DNA of 64,000 nt from SHZL01 sp963708905 (GCA_963708905.1 CAVPUV010000027.1:62001-126000), one strand, 5' to 3'; counted from the first letter of the stretch, positions 35,171 through 44,329 are shown. A program made the numbers and translations. Notes: generated by a model from the sequence alone, not told the origin.

Positions 35171-36454
35171 CTAGGTGCCATCGTTGACGAACTCGCAGTC
35201 GAAGAAAATGTCTGCTACGTCTCCGAAGCAGGCATCCAGGGTTCCGGCGCCGCCGTCGAGCAGGTCAACGTCTTCGTTGCCAACCAGAATGTCGTCTCCC
35301 CCCAGGCCGGACAGCTGGTCCTGGCCGCTTCCTCCAACAAGGGTGTTCGGCCCGTCGTCGCCGGTCAGAATATTGCCGAAGTTGCCGCCGGTCAGCTTCT
35401 CGACGCTCAGGTAGGTCTCGTAGTAGTTTCCGACGCCGCCGTACCCGTCCTGACGGGCTCCGCCGAGATCCGCGTCCACCGGGCCCGACGCCGTCTGCGC
35501 CGTGACCTCGTCAATCCCTTCCCCGCCGTGGACCTGGTCGATTCCGGCTTCGCCGGCGATGGCGTCGTCGCCGTCGCCGGCGTTAATGACGTCATTCCCG
35601 TCCTGGCCGTTGAGGACATCGTTGCCAGGACCTCCGGCGAGCCCATCGATTCCGCCGCCGGCGACAATGATGTCGTTCCCGCCAATGCCGCTGAGGAAGT
35701 TGCTGGCGTCGTCACCGGTGATGAAGTCGTCGAAGGCACTGCCGTTCACGTCTTCGATGCCGGAGTAGCTGTCGGTGCCGCCGTAGCCATCGTCGCCCTG
35801 CCCGGTGGCGAGGTTGACCTCGACTGGACCAGGGAAGAACTGGAAGTTGAGAAGGTCGATTCCGGCCCCGCCGTCGATGACGTCGTTGCCGAACCACCCA
35901 GAAATGGCGTCGTCGCCGTCGCCTCCCACCAGCCAATCGTCGCCGTCGCCGCCGCTGAGCTCATCGCGCCCTACGCCGCCCTTGACAATGTCGTTGCCCG
36001 CGTCACCCGACAGGCCATCGTCACCCTCTTCGCCCTCGATTTCGTCATCGCCGTCCTCACCAAGGATCAAGTCGAACCCCGCACCGCCATTCACAGTGTC
36101 GTCCCCCGCGCCGGCTAAGATCGTGTCGTCGCCGTCACCACCCCGAATGATGTCGTTGCCAGGGCCCGAGATAATATTGTCGTTGCCGCCCAACCCTTCG
36201 ATGACGTGGTCACCCGACAGATTCGCACACCAGATGATGTCGTCGCCGGGGGTGCCGATGATCATGTCCTTTTTGTGCTTGACTCCGGGTGATACGGACG
36301 AGCATTTGCCGTGATGTGCGTCGGCTACCGGAATCAGCGCCAGCTGGAAAAGCAAGAGCGCGAGCGTTAAGACGGGCAGCATGCCGCGCCGGGTGTTTCC
36401 AGGATTGCGCCGATACGCCAGCGCCGATTTTGCAGGATTCATATGGTTGTTCAT
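35171..36454 (-). CDS. Secreted RTX-type calcium-binding repeat protein
   Basis: 427 residues from the ATG at 36454, which has a GGAGGG site 6 nt upstream. The signal peptide spans about residues 25-47 (VLTLALLLFQLALIPVADA). The rest is built of GGxGxDxhx nonapeptides (GGDGDDTILAGAGDDTVNGG and similar) that form Ca2+-binding parallel beta-rolls, grouped in two or three blocks. There is no recognisable catalytic domain. RTX proteins usually leave by type I secretion, but the Sec-type signal here points to the periplasm or surface. Its 5' end and leader are duplicated at 38754-38956. Confidence 0.85.
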   Translation of the reverse strand: MNNHMNPAKSALAYRRNPGNTRRGMLPVLTLALLLFQLALIPVADAHHGKCSSVSPGVKHKKDMIIGTPGDDIIWCANLSGDHVIEGLGGNDNIISGPGNDIIRGGDGDDTILAGAGDDTVNGGAGFDLILGEDGDDEIEGEEGDDGLSGDAGNDIVKGGVGRDELSGGDGDDWLVGGDGDDAISGWFGNDVIDGGAGIDLLNFQFFPGPVEVNLATGQGDDGYGGTDSYSGIEDVNGSAFDDFITGDDASNFLSGIGGNDIIVAGGGIDGLAGGPGNDVLNGQDGNDVINAGDGDDAIAGEAGIDQVHGGEGIDEVTAQTASGPVDADLGGARQDGYGGVGNYYETYLSVEKLTGGNFGNILTGDDGPNTLVGGSGQDQLSGLGGDDILVGNEDVDLLDGGAGTLDACFGDVADIFFDCEFVNDGT

Positions 36455-36590
36455 GGACTTCCCTCCAGCCGTCTGTGGGTGTGCCGCCAGCTCCGGGCGG
36501 CTGATGCCCGGCGCTGTGGCTCTTACAGGGGATATCGGATTTCGCGGGCGAAACCCGACAAGAGGGGGGTCTAGCAGCCTGTCGGACTTA
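36387..36590 (-). repeat. Leader repeat, copy 1 (upstream of the RTX gene)
   Basis: About 200 bp that cover the start of the RTX gene, its ribosome site and its leader. The sequence recurs at 38773-38956 and, in part, at 39548-39647. Shared blocks are CTCCAGCCGTCTGTGGGTGT, CTTACAGGGGATATCGGATT and GCGAAACCCGACAAGAGGGG. This copy ends with AGCAGCCTGTCGGACTTA, the same end sequence as the MITE at 48064. The GGGGTCAGAGTAAA motif follows at 36599. Confidence 0.85.
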
Positions 36591-36774
36591 GTATATTTGG
36601 GGTCAGAGTAAAAACTGAGGACAACACGGGATTGATTCTTGCGGATAGGCACTTGTGCCTAATTCGGACAAGTATCTTCTCCCTTTTTTTCCGTTTTGTT
36701 TGATCAGCGTGGTACGGGGGTAAGCCAGACCTCGCCGTGGCGGTTAATGGGCGGCCCCATTATCTCGGTGCCAG

Positions 36775-36805
36775 AAAAAAGCCCGGCGGCCGAAGCCACC
36801 GGGCT
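36775..36805 (-). terminator. Intrinsic terminator of the YVTN propeller gene
   Basis: On the minus strand an 11-bp stem, AGCCCGGTGGC with GCCGCCGGGCT, closes a TTCG tetraloop and is followed by six T residues. It lies 25 bp after the propeller gene's stop codon. Confidence 0.9.
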
Positions 36806-36829
36806 CTCAAGTCCAGAAAGGGCCCTGAA

Positions 36830-38617
36830 CTAGGGGTCTATCCAGCAACCCGGATTTTCGGGGTCCTCGATTTGGCCCGCCAGGGGTCCCGTAAGCGGGC
36901 ATTGGTCCGCGCCGTCCTCGACGTCGTCACCGTCGGTGTCCGCATTGCAGGGGTCGGTCAGCGGTTCATCCCGCACCTCCGCGAGGTCCGTGCGGCCGTC
37001 GCCGTCCTCGTCGCCGCTGCCGTCGCCAACGAGGCCGCCGCCGTTGAGGTCCTTGACCGCCGCGAGCAGCAAGGGCCCGCTCTCGAAGAGCGGCGGCAAG
37101 AGCTCGCCGGTGGATTCGTCACGCAAGGGCTTGCCGTCCTCGTCGACCGCGAATACCTGCGCGCCGTCGTTGAGGGAAAGCGGTCCGCAGGAGGCGGGGG
37201 CGTAGCGCTTGGCATTTTTTACCGGCCGCCCGCGCGTTTCGGCCCCCACGCTGAGGGTCGAGCTGGAGAGGCTGGCATCCGGCGTCCACACGATCAATGT
37301 GGCGCTCTTGTTGTTGGGCTTGTGGTTGGCCGCGGCCACATCCACCGTGCCGGTGCCGGCGTTGCCGTCGGCGCCGCTGCCGAAGCCGTCTTCGATCTCG
37401 TTAGCGGCCACGTCCGTGACCTGCCATTCGGCCGGCACTGTGTCGAGGATCAGCACCGCGGGGCCGTCCGGGTTGGCATAGGTCATGGCGAAGTCGTACT
37501 CGGTCGGGTCGCTCTGACCAACTTCGACCACCACGTCGATCTCGCCATCCGCGTCCACGTCCGGGCCGCTGATGAGGGTTTTGCCGATGGCGCTTGGCGG
37601 TTGCGGTGTTATGGCCACGGCGTTAGCGCCGTCCCCGACGACCACGGTGGCCACCACAGTATTGTCCGCGGTGTCGATCACCGAGACATTGTCGGAGCCA
37701 CTATTGGCGACGTAGGCGAAAACGCCGTCCGGGGTGATCGCCACGCCTTCAGGGAAGTCCCCGACGGGCACGGTGTCCGCCACGGTGTTGGTCGCGGTGT
37801 CAATCACCGAGACGGTGTTGGAGAGAGCATTGGTGACGTAAGCGAAAGCGCCGTCCGGGGTGATCGCCACGCCAACAGGGAAGTCCCCGACGGGCACGGT
37901 GTCCGCCACGGTGTTGGTTAAGGTGTCGATCACCGAGACGGTGCGGGAGAGATTGACGACGTAGGCGAAAGCGCCGTCCGGGGTGATGGCCACGCCAACA
38001 GGGCCGTCCCCAACGGCCACCGGGGCCCCCACGACGGAGTTGGTTGCGGTGTCGATCACCGAGACGTTGTTGGAGCTTTCATTGGTGACGTAGGCGAAAG
38101 CGCCGTCCGGGGTGATGGCCACGCCTTCAGGGAAGTTCCCGACGGACACGGTGTCCGCCACGGTGTTGGTTAAGGTGTCGATCACCGAGACGTTGTTGGA
38201 GAATTCATTGGTGACGTAGGCGAAAGCGCCGTCCGGGGTGATGGCCACGCCCAAAGGGAAGTTCCCGACGGACACGGTGTCCGCCACGGTGTTGGTTGCG
38301 GTATCGATCACCGAGACGGTGCCGGCAGCAGCATTGGCGACGTAGGCGAAAGCGCCGTCCGGGGTGATGGCCACGCCCAAAGGGAGGTCCCCGACGGACA
38401 CGGTGTCCGCCACGGTGTTGTCCGCGGTATCGATCACCGAGACGGTATCGGAGCCACCATTAGCGACGTAAGCGAAGGGATCCGCGCCTGCCTTCGGCGC
38501 ATCGAGCGTGAAACCCAGCGCCACCAGAGCCAGAATCGAGCGGTGGATGATCGACCCGCGAACGCGATTGAAGTCGCCGCGTTTCGCGCGCAACCCGGTT
38601 TTTCCTACGGTGATCAT
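36830..38617 (-). CDS. Secreted seven-bladed YVTN beta-propeller protein
   Basis: 595 residues from ATG at 38617 (GAGG site 9 nt upstream). The signal segment spans about 22-45. Seven units of about 42 residues (about 47-342) have the pattern FAYVTNxxSxxVSVIDTxTN, TVADTVSVGxFPxGVAITPDG, coded by near-identical DNA. A beta-rich domain follows, then a DxDxDG-rich C-terminal part (GDGSGDEDGDGRTDLAEV, NADTDGDDVEDGADQCP) like thrombospondin type-3 calcium loops. YVTN propellers occur on bacterial and archaeal surfaces and bind other molecules; no ligand can be named. Confidence 0.88.
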   Translation of the reverse strand: MITVGKTGLRAKRGDFNRVRGSIIHRSILALVALGFTLDAPKAGADPFAYVANGGSDTVSVIDTADNTVADTVSVGDLPLGVAITPDGAFAYVANAAAGTVSVIDTATNTVADTVSVGNFPLGVAITPDGAFAYVTNEFSNNVSVIDTLTNTVADTVSVGNFPEGVAITPDGAFAYVTNESSNNVSVIDTATNSVVGAPVAVGDGPVGVAITPDGAFAYVVNLSRTVSVIDTLTNTVADTVPVGDFPVGVAITPDGAFAYVTNALSNTVSVIDTATNTVADTVPVGDFPEGVAITPDGVFAYVANSGSDNVSVIDTADNTVVATVVVGDGANAVAITPQPPSAIGKTLISGPDVDADGEIDVVVEVGQSDPTEYDFAMTYANPDGPAVLILDTVPAEWQVTDVAANEIEDGFGSGADGNAGTGTVDVAAANHKPNNKSATLIVWTPDASLSSSTLSVGAETRGRPVKNAKRYAPASCGPLSLNDGAQVFAVDEDGKPLRDESTGELLPPLFESGPLLLAAVKDLNGGGLVGDGSGDEDGDGRTDLAEVRDEPLTDPCNADTDGDDVEDGADQCPLTGPLAGQIEDPENPGCWIDP

Positions 38618-38753
38618 GTCTTGGTACCTCGCATGGTGAAAAGTGAATGAAATCTTAAGCATCAGGTGAATCGCCGCACCTGGCCGATGACCGGCATCGG
38701 GACGGTCCGGTCGACCGACAGGGAATTAGTTAGTTGTACTATGTTATTAATGC

Positions 38754-38840
38754 CTAGCCACTCGGATGTCGTCGCCGGGCGTTTCCAGGATTGCGCCGAT
38801 ACGCCAGCGGCGATCTTGCAGGATTCATATGGTCGTTCAT
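38754..38840 (-). pseudogene. Orphan 5' fragment of an RTX-gene paralogue
   Basis: An ATG at 38840 with the same ribosome site as the RTX gene opens 28 codons, MNDHMNPARSPLAYRRNPGN and eight more, then TAG. The RTX gene starts MNNHMNPAKSALAYRRNPGN. The reading frame stops where similarity ends, so this is the detached front end of a duplicated gene. Confidence 0.75.
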
Positions 38841-38956
38841 GGGCTTCCCTCCAGCCGTCTGTGGGTGTGCCGCCGGCTCCGGCCGGCTGATGCCCGGCGC
38901 TGGCTCTTACAGGGGATATCGGATTTCGTGGGCGAAACCCGACAAGAGGGGGTCGA
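38773..38956 (-). repeat. Leader repeat, copy 2
   Basis: Matches copy 1 (36387-36574) over about 180 bp with few changes and contains the orphan gene start at 38840. It lacks the MITE end found in copies 1 and 3. Next to it lies a duplicate of the kinase gene's 3' end. Confidence 0.85.
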
Positions 38957-38993
38957 GGCAGGGCTTGTGCCGGGTCGGCGTTCCCGGCCGGCG

Positions 38994-39054
38994 GCGGGAA
39001 ACGCTCAGGGCGTCGTGGCCTGCTCCTGGAGAAGGGCCTGAGCGTCGAGCGTCT
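38994..39054 (-). repeat. Duplicate of the 3' end of the Ser/Thr kinase gene
   Basis: These 61 bp match 39661-39721 with two mismatches. On the minus strand they encode TLDAQALLQEQATTP and a stop, the C-terminus of the kinase at 39672. Only the tail is present, so this is a by-product of segmental duplication. Confidence 0.85.
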
Positions 39055-39094
39055 GAAAAGGGCTCTGACCCCTTTTCCGGACCCCTTCCGCTGA

Positions 39095-39547
39095 TCAATT
39101 GTCTTCTAATAAGCTTCCGGCTACCCAGTCGTCTATACCTGTCGCACTTCGTCCATTCCCGCCGCTGACTGACGAATAGAATGCGGTGGCAGCGTTATTT
39201 TCCCCGCCGCTGACTGACGAATTGTATGCGGTGGCAAAGTTACTTTCCCCGCCACTGACTGACGAACTGGGACCGCTGGCTTCGTTAAGGTACCCGCCGC
39301 TGACTGACGCACCAACACCGCTGGCTATGTTTTGATTGCCACCACTAACAGACGAAAAGCCACCGCTGGCCAAGTGTCCGAACCCGCCGCTGACTGACGA
39401 GCCCAAACCGCTGGCAATGTGTTGCTGCCCACCGCTAATTGACGCAAACCCGGCGGAAGTTTCGTTGTTAATGCCAACTACCATGCCGCCGTACGCAGAG
39501 AAATTGTTGAATTTTCCGATAACGAGATTGTGAGAACCGCACGCCGT
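39095..39547 (-). pseudogene. Truncated protein with SVSGG head-type repeats
   Basis: From ATG at 39484 the frame gives 129 residues with six or seven units of about 16 residues such as SSVSGGESNFATAYN. Upstream of that ATG the same frame continues with ACGSHNLVIGKFNNFSAYGG, the normal lead-in to such repeats, up to the junction with leader copy 3 at about 39547. The true start and signal peptide are therefore missing. Repeats of this type occur in YadA-head-like adhesins and other surface proteins. It may be silent or be expressed from the internal ATG. Confidence 0.65.
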
Positions 39548-39647
39548 CGGCTCCGGGCGGCTGATGGCCGGCGCTGGCTCTTACAGGGGATATCGGATTT
39601 CGCGGGCGAAACCCGACAAGAGGGGGTCTAGCAGCCTGTCGGACTTA
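39548..39647 (-). repeat. Leader repeat, copy 3 (partial), ending in a MITE terminus
   Basis: Carries CTTACAGGGGATATCGGATT and GCGAAACCCGACAAGAGGGG as in copies 1 and 2, then AGCAGCCTGTCGGACTTA. The following bases to 39664 (CTGATCTACTGCGG) match the right end of the MITE at 48064-48227. The half containing the ribosome site and start codon is lost. Confidence 0.8.
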
Positions 39648-39671
39648 GGACTGATCTACTGCGGGAAACGC

Positions 39672-42428
39672 TCAGGGCGTCGTGGCCTGCTCCTGGAGAA
39701 GGGCCTGGGCTTCGAGCGTCTCGGGGTGATCCGGTCCGGCCGCGTCCTGGAGGTGCTCGAGCGCGGACGTCAGCGCGGCAAGCGCCGCTTCCCGGTCGCC
39801 CCGCGCACGGAGTGCCCGGGCCTGGATCAGGTACGCACGGCCCAGTCCGATGGTATGGCTACCGTCTGGCGAGGTTTTCTTCAATAAAGCCAAGGCCCGC
39901 GAGGCGTCGTCCACGGCCAGGTCCGGCTGCCGGAGCTCCAACCGCAGCTCGGCTCGTTGGACCAGCGCTTGAGCCAGGCTCGATGGGCCACTGTGACCCG
40001 CGGCCACCGCCGCCTCATATATCGCCAGCGCCTCGTCGGTCAGCCGAAGCGCGCCCGGTAGGTCGCCGCGCAGATGCGCCACTTGCGCGCGCTGGGAGAT
40101 CAGTGCTCCGAACGCGTAGTGGCCCTCCGGCAGCACCAGGCGCAGACGGGGTTCCACCTCGTCCAGCATGGCCTCCGCGCGGTCCGCGTCCCCCTGCGCC
40201 AGATAGTTCCTCGCGCGCGTGAGCAAGGCATGATTGACCGTTCCTTCCAGGCCCAGTCGCGTCGCCAGGCTGTGCGCCCGCTCTGCATACGCGGACGCCT
40301 CTTCGAACTTCCCTCCATCTCTAAGGGCGCGGGCATAGTTGATCAACAGCACCGGCGAGACGCTGTCGTCACCGCGCTGGTCCTGGCCAATGTCGATGGC
40401 GCGGCGGAGCAACGTCAGGGCATCCCGCGGCCTTCCCATCAAGGTCAGCGCCAGGCCCCAGTCGTTGAACAGCGTGCCGGCCGTCTGCGTGTTGTCGCGC
40501 CCGAATTCCGTCATCCGCCGGGCTGCCTGCTCGTAGGTGTCGGCGGCGTCCTGCAATTGCCCCGCCAATGTATACGCGGCCGCGAGCGTCAGCGTCAGAT
40601 TCAGTTGCAAGACCTCGGAGCGGAAGGGCGACTCGTCCACGAGTCGCTGGGCCATCTGCACCCTGGCGATAGCCTCCTGCATCTCCCCGGCCTCTGCCGC
40701 GACGATGCTGCCGCTTTGCAGGCAATACACCCTGTCGAGCACCAGCTGCGATCCCGTGGTGGTCTCGCGCAAGGCTTCCTGGTACAGCGCCTCGGCCCGC
40801 GGCAAGTCGATGCCGCGGGCGAGCGTCGCCGCCAGAGCGCATGCGGCCCTGGCCCGGGTGGAGTGGTCCGCGAGCCCGCGCGAGAGTTCGTAGGCGTCGG
40901 TCAGCACCCGCAAAGCGCTCTCGCCCTGATCTTGTGTCGCGTACTGGTCGCCAATGGCGACGAGGAGTCCCGCCCGGTCCGCCGCCGCCGACTGGCTGCG
41001 CGCGACGACGAACTCCGCACGTGCGAGCAGCTCGTTCACCATGAACGGCCGGCCGGACGGCGCGGCATCGGAGAGCACGAAACGATTCAGCTCGTTGATG
41101 GCTTCGGCGCGGGAGAGCTGCCGGAACGCGAAATCGCGCTCCGCACGCGCCGCCCGGGCCTGGACCAGCGTGCCTGCGACTCCGACCAGGGTGGCGAGGA
41201 TCGCCAGCGTCGCGAGGCTGACTGCGAGCCGGTTGCGACGCGCGAACCGGGACACGCTGTAGAGCAACGTATCCGGCCGGGCGCTGATCGGCGCATGGGC
41301 AAGAAACCGCCGCAGGTCCTCTGCCAGGGCCGTCACCGAGCCATAGCGCTCCTCGGGGTTCTTCTTCAGTGTCTTGAGGACGATGGTGTCGAGGTCGCCG
41401 CGCAGCATGCGGCGCAGCTTTTGCGGCGTCGTGCTTCGCAGCGCCGCGGCGGAGCGCATGTCCGCCGATCCGTCGCCCCGCAGGGTGACGATGTCGGATG
41501 GCCGCAGGGGGTCCACGTCAACGACGGCCCTGATCATTGCCGCAGAAGTGGTCGGGACCTTCCCGGCCGGATGGCCGCCGGTGAGGATCCGGTAAAGCAG
41601 CCCGCCCAGCGCGAAGACGTCGGTGGCGGTGGTGATCGCGCCGCCGGTCATCTGCTCGGGCGCCGCGAACTCGGGTGTCAGCGCGACGCCGCCTTCACGG
41701 GTCAGCTCCGTCGCCAGGTCTGCGATGGAATGTTCCTCCAACAGCTTGCCGATCCCGAAGTCCAGGAGCTTGACCGTCCCGTCGCCGGTCACCAGCACGT
41801 TTGACGGCTTGATGTCACGGTGCACGACCAGGTTGGCGTGCGCGTGCGCGACTGCGCCGAGCGCCTCGAGGAACAGGTGCAGCCGCGCATCGACAGTGAG
41901 CGCATGTGCATCACAGTAGCGGTCGATCGGTTCTCCTTCGACGTATTCGAGGACGAGGTAGGGTTGTCCGGCCTCTGACACCCCGGCATCCAGGAGTTGC
42001 GCGATGTTGGGATGGCTCAGGCGTCCCAGGAGGCTGCCTTCGCGCCGGAACCGTTCCTCGCCGTGCGTGCTGAGCGAGATGCTCGGAAACTTGATGGCGA
42101 CGCGGCGATCGAATCGGCCGTCTCTGCGCTCGGCGAGCCAGACCGTTCCCATCCCGCCGTGGCCGATGAACTCCAGCAGTTGGTAAGGGCCGACCACTTC
42201 CCCGGCACGCGCAGCTTGCACCGGCGCCAGGCGAGGGCCAAGCTGCAGGAATCCCTCCCACCCTGGAGTCTGATGCGCCTGCAGCAACACCGCGAGCTGT
42301 TCCGCGAGTTCGGGATCCCGCGACCGGATGTCGGCGAGCCATGCGGCACGGTCGGCCTCGCTCAGGTTCAGCGCCTGATCCAGATAGGGACTGAGCCTGC
42401 GCCAAACCTCGGGATCGAGTACCCGCAT
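39672..42428 (-). CDS. Ser/Thr protein kinase with TPR sensor domain
   Basis: 918 residues. A short N-terminal helical region precedes a PknB-type kinase domain (about 80-345) with IGHGGMGTVWLAE (P-loop), catalytic Lys113 in VAIKF, HRDIKPSNVLV (203-213), DFGIGK (223-228) and FAAPEQM. One transmembrane helix lies near 395-420 (LAVSLATLAILATLVGVAGT), followed by about 480 residues of TPR-like helical repeats. All key catalytic residues are present. It starts 7 bp after the sigma-factor stop, so the two should be co-expressed, a common pairing in which the kinase modulates the sigma factor's output. Confidence 0.93.
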   Translation of the reverse strand: MRVLDPEVWRRLSPYLDQALNLSEADRAAWLADIRSRDPELAEQLAVLLQAHQTPGWEGFLQLGPRLAPVQAARAGEVVGPYQLLEFIGHGGMGTVWLAERRDGRFDRRVAIKFPSISLSTHGEERFRREGSLLGRLSHPNIAQLLDAGVSEAGQPYLVLEYVEGEPIDRYCDAHALTVDARLHLFLEALGAVAHAHANLVVHRDIKPSNVLVTGDGTVKLLDFGIGKLLEEHSIADLATELTREGGVALTPEFAAPEQMTGGAITTATDVFALGGLLYRILTGGHPAGKVPTTSAAMIRAVVDVDPLRPSDIVTLRGDGSADMRSAAALRSTTPQKLRRMLRGDLDTIVLKTLKKNPEERYGSVTALAEDLRRFLAHAPISARPDTLLYSVSRFARRNRLAVSLATLAILATLVGVAGTLVQARAARAERDFAFRQLSRAEAINELNRFVLSDAAPSGRPFMVNELLARAEFVVARSQSAAADRAGLLVAIGDQYATQDQGESALRVLTDAYELSRGLADHSTRARAACALAATLARGIDLPRAEALYQEALRETTTGSQLVLDRVYCLQSGSIVAAEAGEMQEAIARVQMAQRLVDESPFRSEVLQLNLTLTLAAAYTLAGQLQDAADTYEQAARRMTEFGRDNTQTAGTLFNDWGLALTLMGRPRDALTLLRRAIDIGQDQRGDDSVSPVLLINYARALRDGGKFEEASAYAERAHSLATRLGLEGTVNHALLTRARNYLAQGDADRAEAMLDEVEPRLRLVLPEGHYAFGALISQRAQVAHLRGDLPGALRLTDEALAIYEAAVAAGHSGPSSLAQALVQRAELRLELRQPDLAVDDASRALALLKKTSPDGSHTIGLGRAYLIQARALRARGDREAALAALTSALEHLQDAAGPDHPETLEAQALLQEQATTP

Positions 42429-42435
42429 GGCGCCT

Positions 42436-43002
42436 TCAATCCGAGTGGTTGGTGCCGAGGTTGTGATGAAGATAGATGCGGGCCTTCTGCCACTGCCGCT
42501 GCACCGTCCGGTCGGTGACGCCCCGCATCGCCGCTATCTCCACGAACGTAAAACCACAAAAGAACTTCAGATCGACAATCTCCGCCAGTGGGGGCTCGGC
42601 GACGGCCAGCTCGTCCAGCGCCTGGCTGATGCGCGTCAACTCGATTACCTCCGCGGCGTTGTCTGCGGCATCCTCGCTCAGCGACGTGATCTCGAACCCG
42701 CCACCACGCTTCTGCGCATAACGGCTGCGCATGTAGTCGATGATCAGTCCGCGCATGACCCGCGCCGCGTAGCCCATGAAGCGCGGCCGGTCGGGAAATT
42801 CGGGCCCTTCCCTCCCCGCCATGTCGATATATGCCTGGTGCAGCAGGGTCGTAGGCCCCAGGCTGAACGCACCCGCATTCCGCGCGAGCTCGCGCCTGGC
42901 CACCCGGTGCAGCTCCGAGTAGAGGGTGCGAAAAAGGTCCTCAGCCGCCGATTGGTCCTGACGGTCCACCGCGCTCATTAACGCCGACAGCGTTTTCGCC
43001 AC
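42436..43002 (-). CDS. ECF RNA polymerase sigma factor, TIGR02999 type
   Basis: About 188 residues. Region 2 (LFRTLYSELHRVARRELARN and FMGYAARVMRGLIIDYMRSR) and region 4 (LKFFCGFTFVEIAAMRGVTD plus RTVQRQWQKARIYL) are clear. The GPTTLLHQAYIDM segment is the hallmark of the TIGR02999/ECF group paired with Ser/Thr kinases. GTG at 43002 has a GGGGG tract upstream; TTG at 43005 is an alternative. No anti-sigma factor is present; the kinase gene takes that place. Confidence 0.92.
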   Translation of the reverse strand: MAKTLSALMSAVDRQDQSAAEDLFRTLYSELHRVARRELARNAGAFSLGPTTLLHQAYIDMAGREGPEFPDRPRFMGYAARVMRGLIIDYMRSRYAQKRGGGFEITSLSEDAADNAAEVIELTRISQALDELAVAEPPLAEIVDLKFFCGFTFVEIAAMRGVTDRTVQRQWQKARIYLHHNLGTNHSD

Positions 43003-43165
43003 CAATCGCCCCCAACCGTTTCCAGCACCAATGGATCATAGCCCGAGTATATGATGAATAAAAGGCTTGCCTTTCCCGATACTTATACAAAAGCAGTCCG
43101 ATCACGTACCACGCTCGGTAATCGAGCCTTTAAACAGTTCATACCCCGCGGTGGTAAGCCGGTAT

Positions 43166-44329
43166 TTACAAAGGTTCTGTTCCCTCGTTGAGGATGGCGA
43201 GATAGCGGTCGTAGGCGTACACGCGGTTGCGCTGCCGTCCGGTGAGTTCGCGGGCCACTCCTTCGCCGGTCAGGATCCCGATGGCGCGGGCAGCGGTCGG
43301 ATAGCTCACGCTTGCGCGCGCGGCGATGTCGTTGATGGCGGCCACCGGCCGCGCCCGAAGCGCGCCATATACTTTCAGCAGGCTGGCGCTGCCGCGCCCC
43401 TGCACGGCGAGCCGTGCCTCGTCGTGCTGGAACAGCGCGAGCAGGAGGTGTGCTGTGTCAACCGCGCTGCCGGCGGTTTCGATCACGCCTTCGAGGAAGA
43501 AATCCAGCCAGGCCTCCCAGTCGCCATCGCGGCGCACGGCGTCCAGCAGGCGGTAGTATTCATCGCGGTGCTGTTTGAAGTAGAGGCTCAGATACAGCAA
43601 CGGCTGGCGCAAGATACCGGCATGGTGGAGCATCAGGGCGATCAACAAGCGGCCGACGCGGCCGTTGCCGTCGAGAAACGGGTGGATGGTTTCGAACTGG
43701 ACATGGGCTGCGGCAGCCTTGACCAGTTCGGGCAAGGCCGCGGTTTCATCATGAATGAATCGCTCCAGCGCGGACATGCACTCCTCGACCGTTTCGGGAG
43801 GCGGCGGCACGTATTGCGCGTTGCCCGGCCTCGTACCGCCAATCCAGTTCTGTGAGCGGCGGAATTCACCCGGCAGCTTGGCCGAGCCGCGCCCACGGGC
43901 GAGCAGCTTTTCATGGATCTCGCGCAGCAAACGGTTGGACAGGGGGAAGCCCTTGAGCAGGCGTGCCATGCCATGCTCCAGGGCGGCGACGTAGTTGGAT
44001 ACTTCGACCACGTCGACGAAGGGTACGCCGGGCGCGTCTTCAAGTTCAAACAGCAGCAGGTCCGAAAGAGACGACTGGGTGCCCTCGATCTGCGAGGACA
44101 GGACGGCCTCACGACGCACGTAGCCGTAGAGGAAAAGATCCGGGTCCGGCAACAGAGCAGAGACCCCATCCAGGCGTCCGCAGGCGAGTAGCGCTCGCTC
44201 GAGCAGGCGCTGGCGGGGGCCGGACAAGTCGAGCGGCGGCTGCGGCGGCAATGGATTCGGCACGAATGCGCGCACCACCTCGGTGGCGGTGGTGGTGACT
44301 TCGTAGTGGCCGCTTGGTCCCCGCTGCAT
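43166..44329 (-). CDS. Fic family protein (predicted AMP-transferase)
   Basis: 387 residues. The Fic core motif is IHPFLDGNGRVGRLLIAL with catalytic His216. An inhibitory-helix motif SSQIEGT (Glu82) lies N-terminal, so this is the self-inhibited class II form. The C-terminal part (about 310-387) looks like a winged helix (AINDIAARASVSYPTAARAI). Such proteins usually AMPylate a target protein at Tyr, Ser or Thr. No adjacent antitoxin was found. Confidence 0.93.
   Translation of the reverse strand: MQRGPSGHYEVTTTATEVVRAFVPNPLPPQPPLDLSGPRQRLLERALLACGRLDGVSALLPDPDLFLYGYVRREAVLSSQIEGTQSSLSDLLLFELEDAPGVPFVDVVEVSNYVAALEHGMARLLKGFPLSNRLLREIHEKLLARGRGSAKLPGEFRRSQNWIGGTRPGNAQYVPPPPETVEECMSALERFIHDETAALPELVKAAAAHVQFETIHPFLDGNGRVGRLLIALMLHHAGILRQPLLYLSLYFKQHRDEYYRLLDAVRRDGDWEAWLDFFLEGVIETAGSAVDTAHLLLALFQHDEARLAVQGRGSASLLKVYGALRARPVAAINDIAARASVSYPTAARAIGILTGEGVARELTGRQRNRVYAYDRYLAILNEGTEPL

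Noticed and set aside
36737..37921. 394-codon plus-strand frame antisense to the propeller gene
   Set aside because: A shadow frame; the terminator and the repeats fit the minus-strand gene.
37600..38479. Second candidate direct-repeat array
   Set aside because: The 126-bp units encode propeller blades in a continuous frame.
40074..41804. 576-codon plus-strand frame antisense to the kinase
   Set aside because: The kinase has all catalytic motifs; this frame has none.
43166..44329. Fic protein as the toxin of a Fic/antitoxin pair
   Set aside because: The protein carries its own inhibitory SSQIEGT motif and no small partner gene lies beside it.
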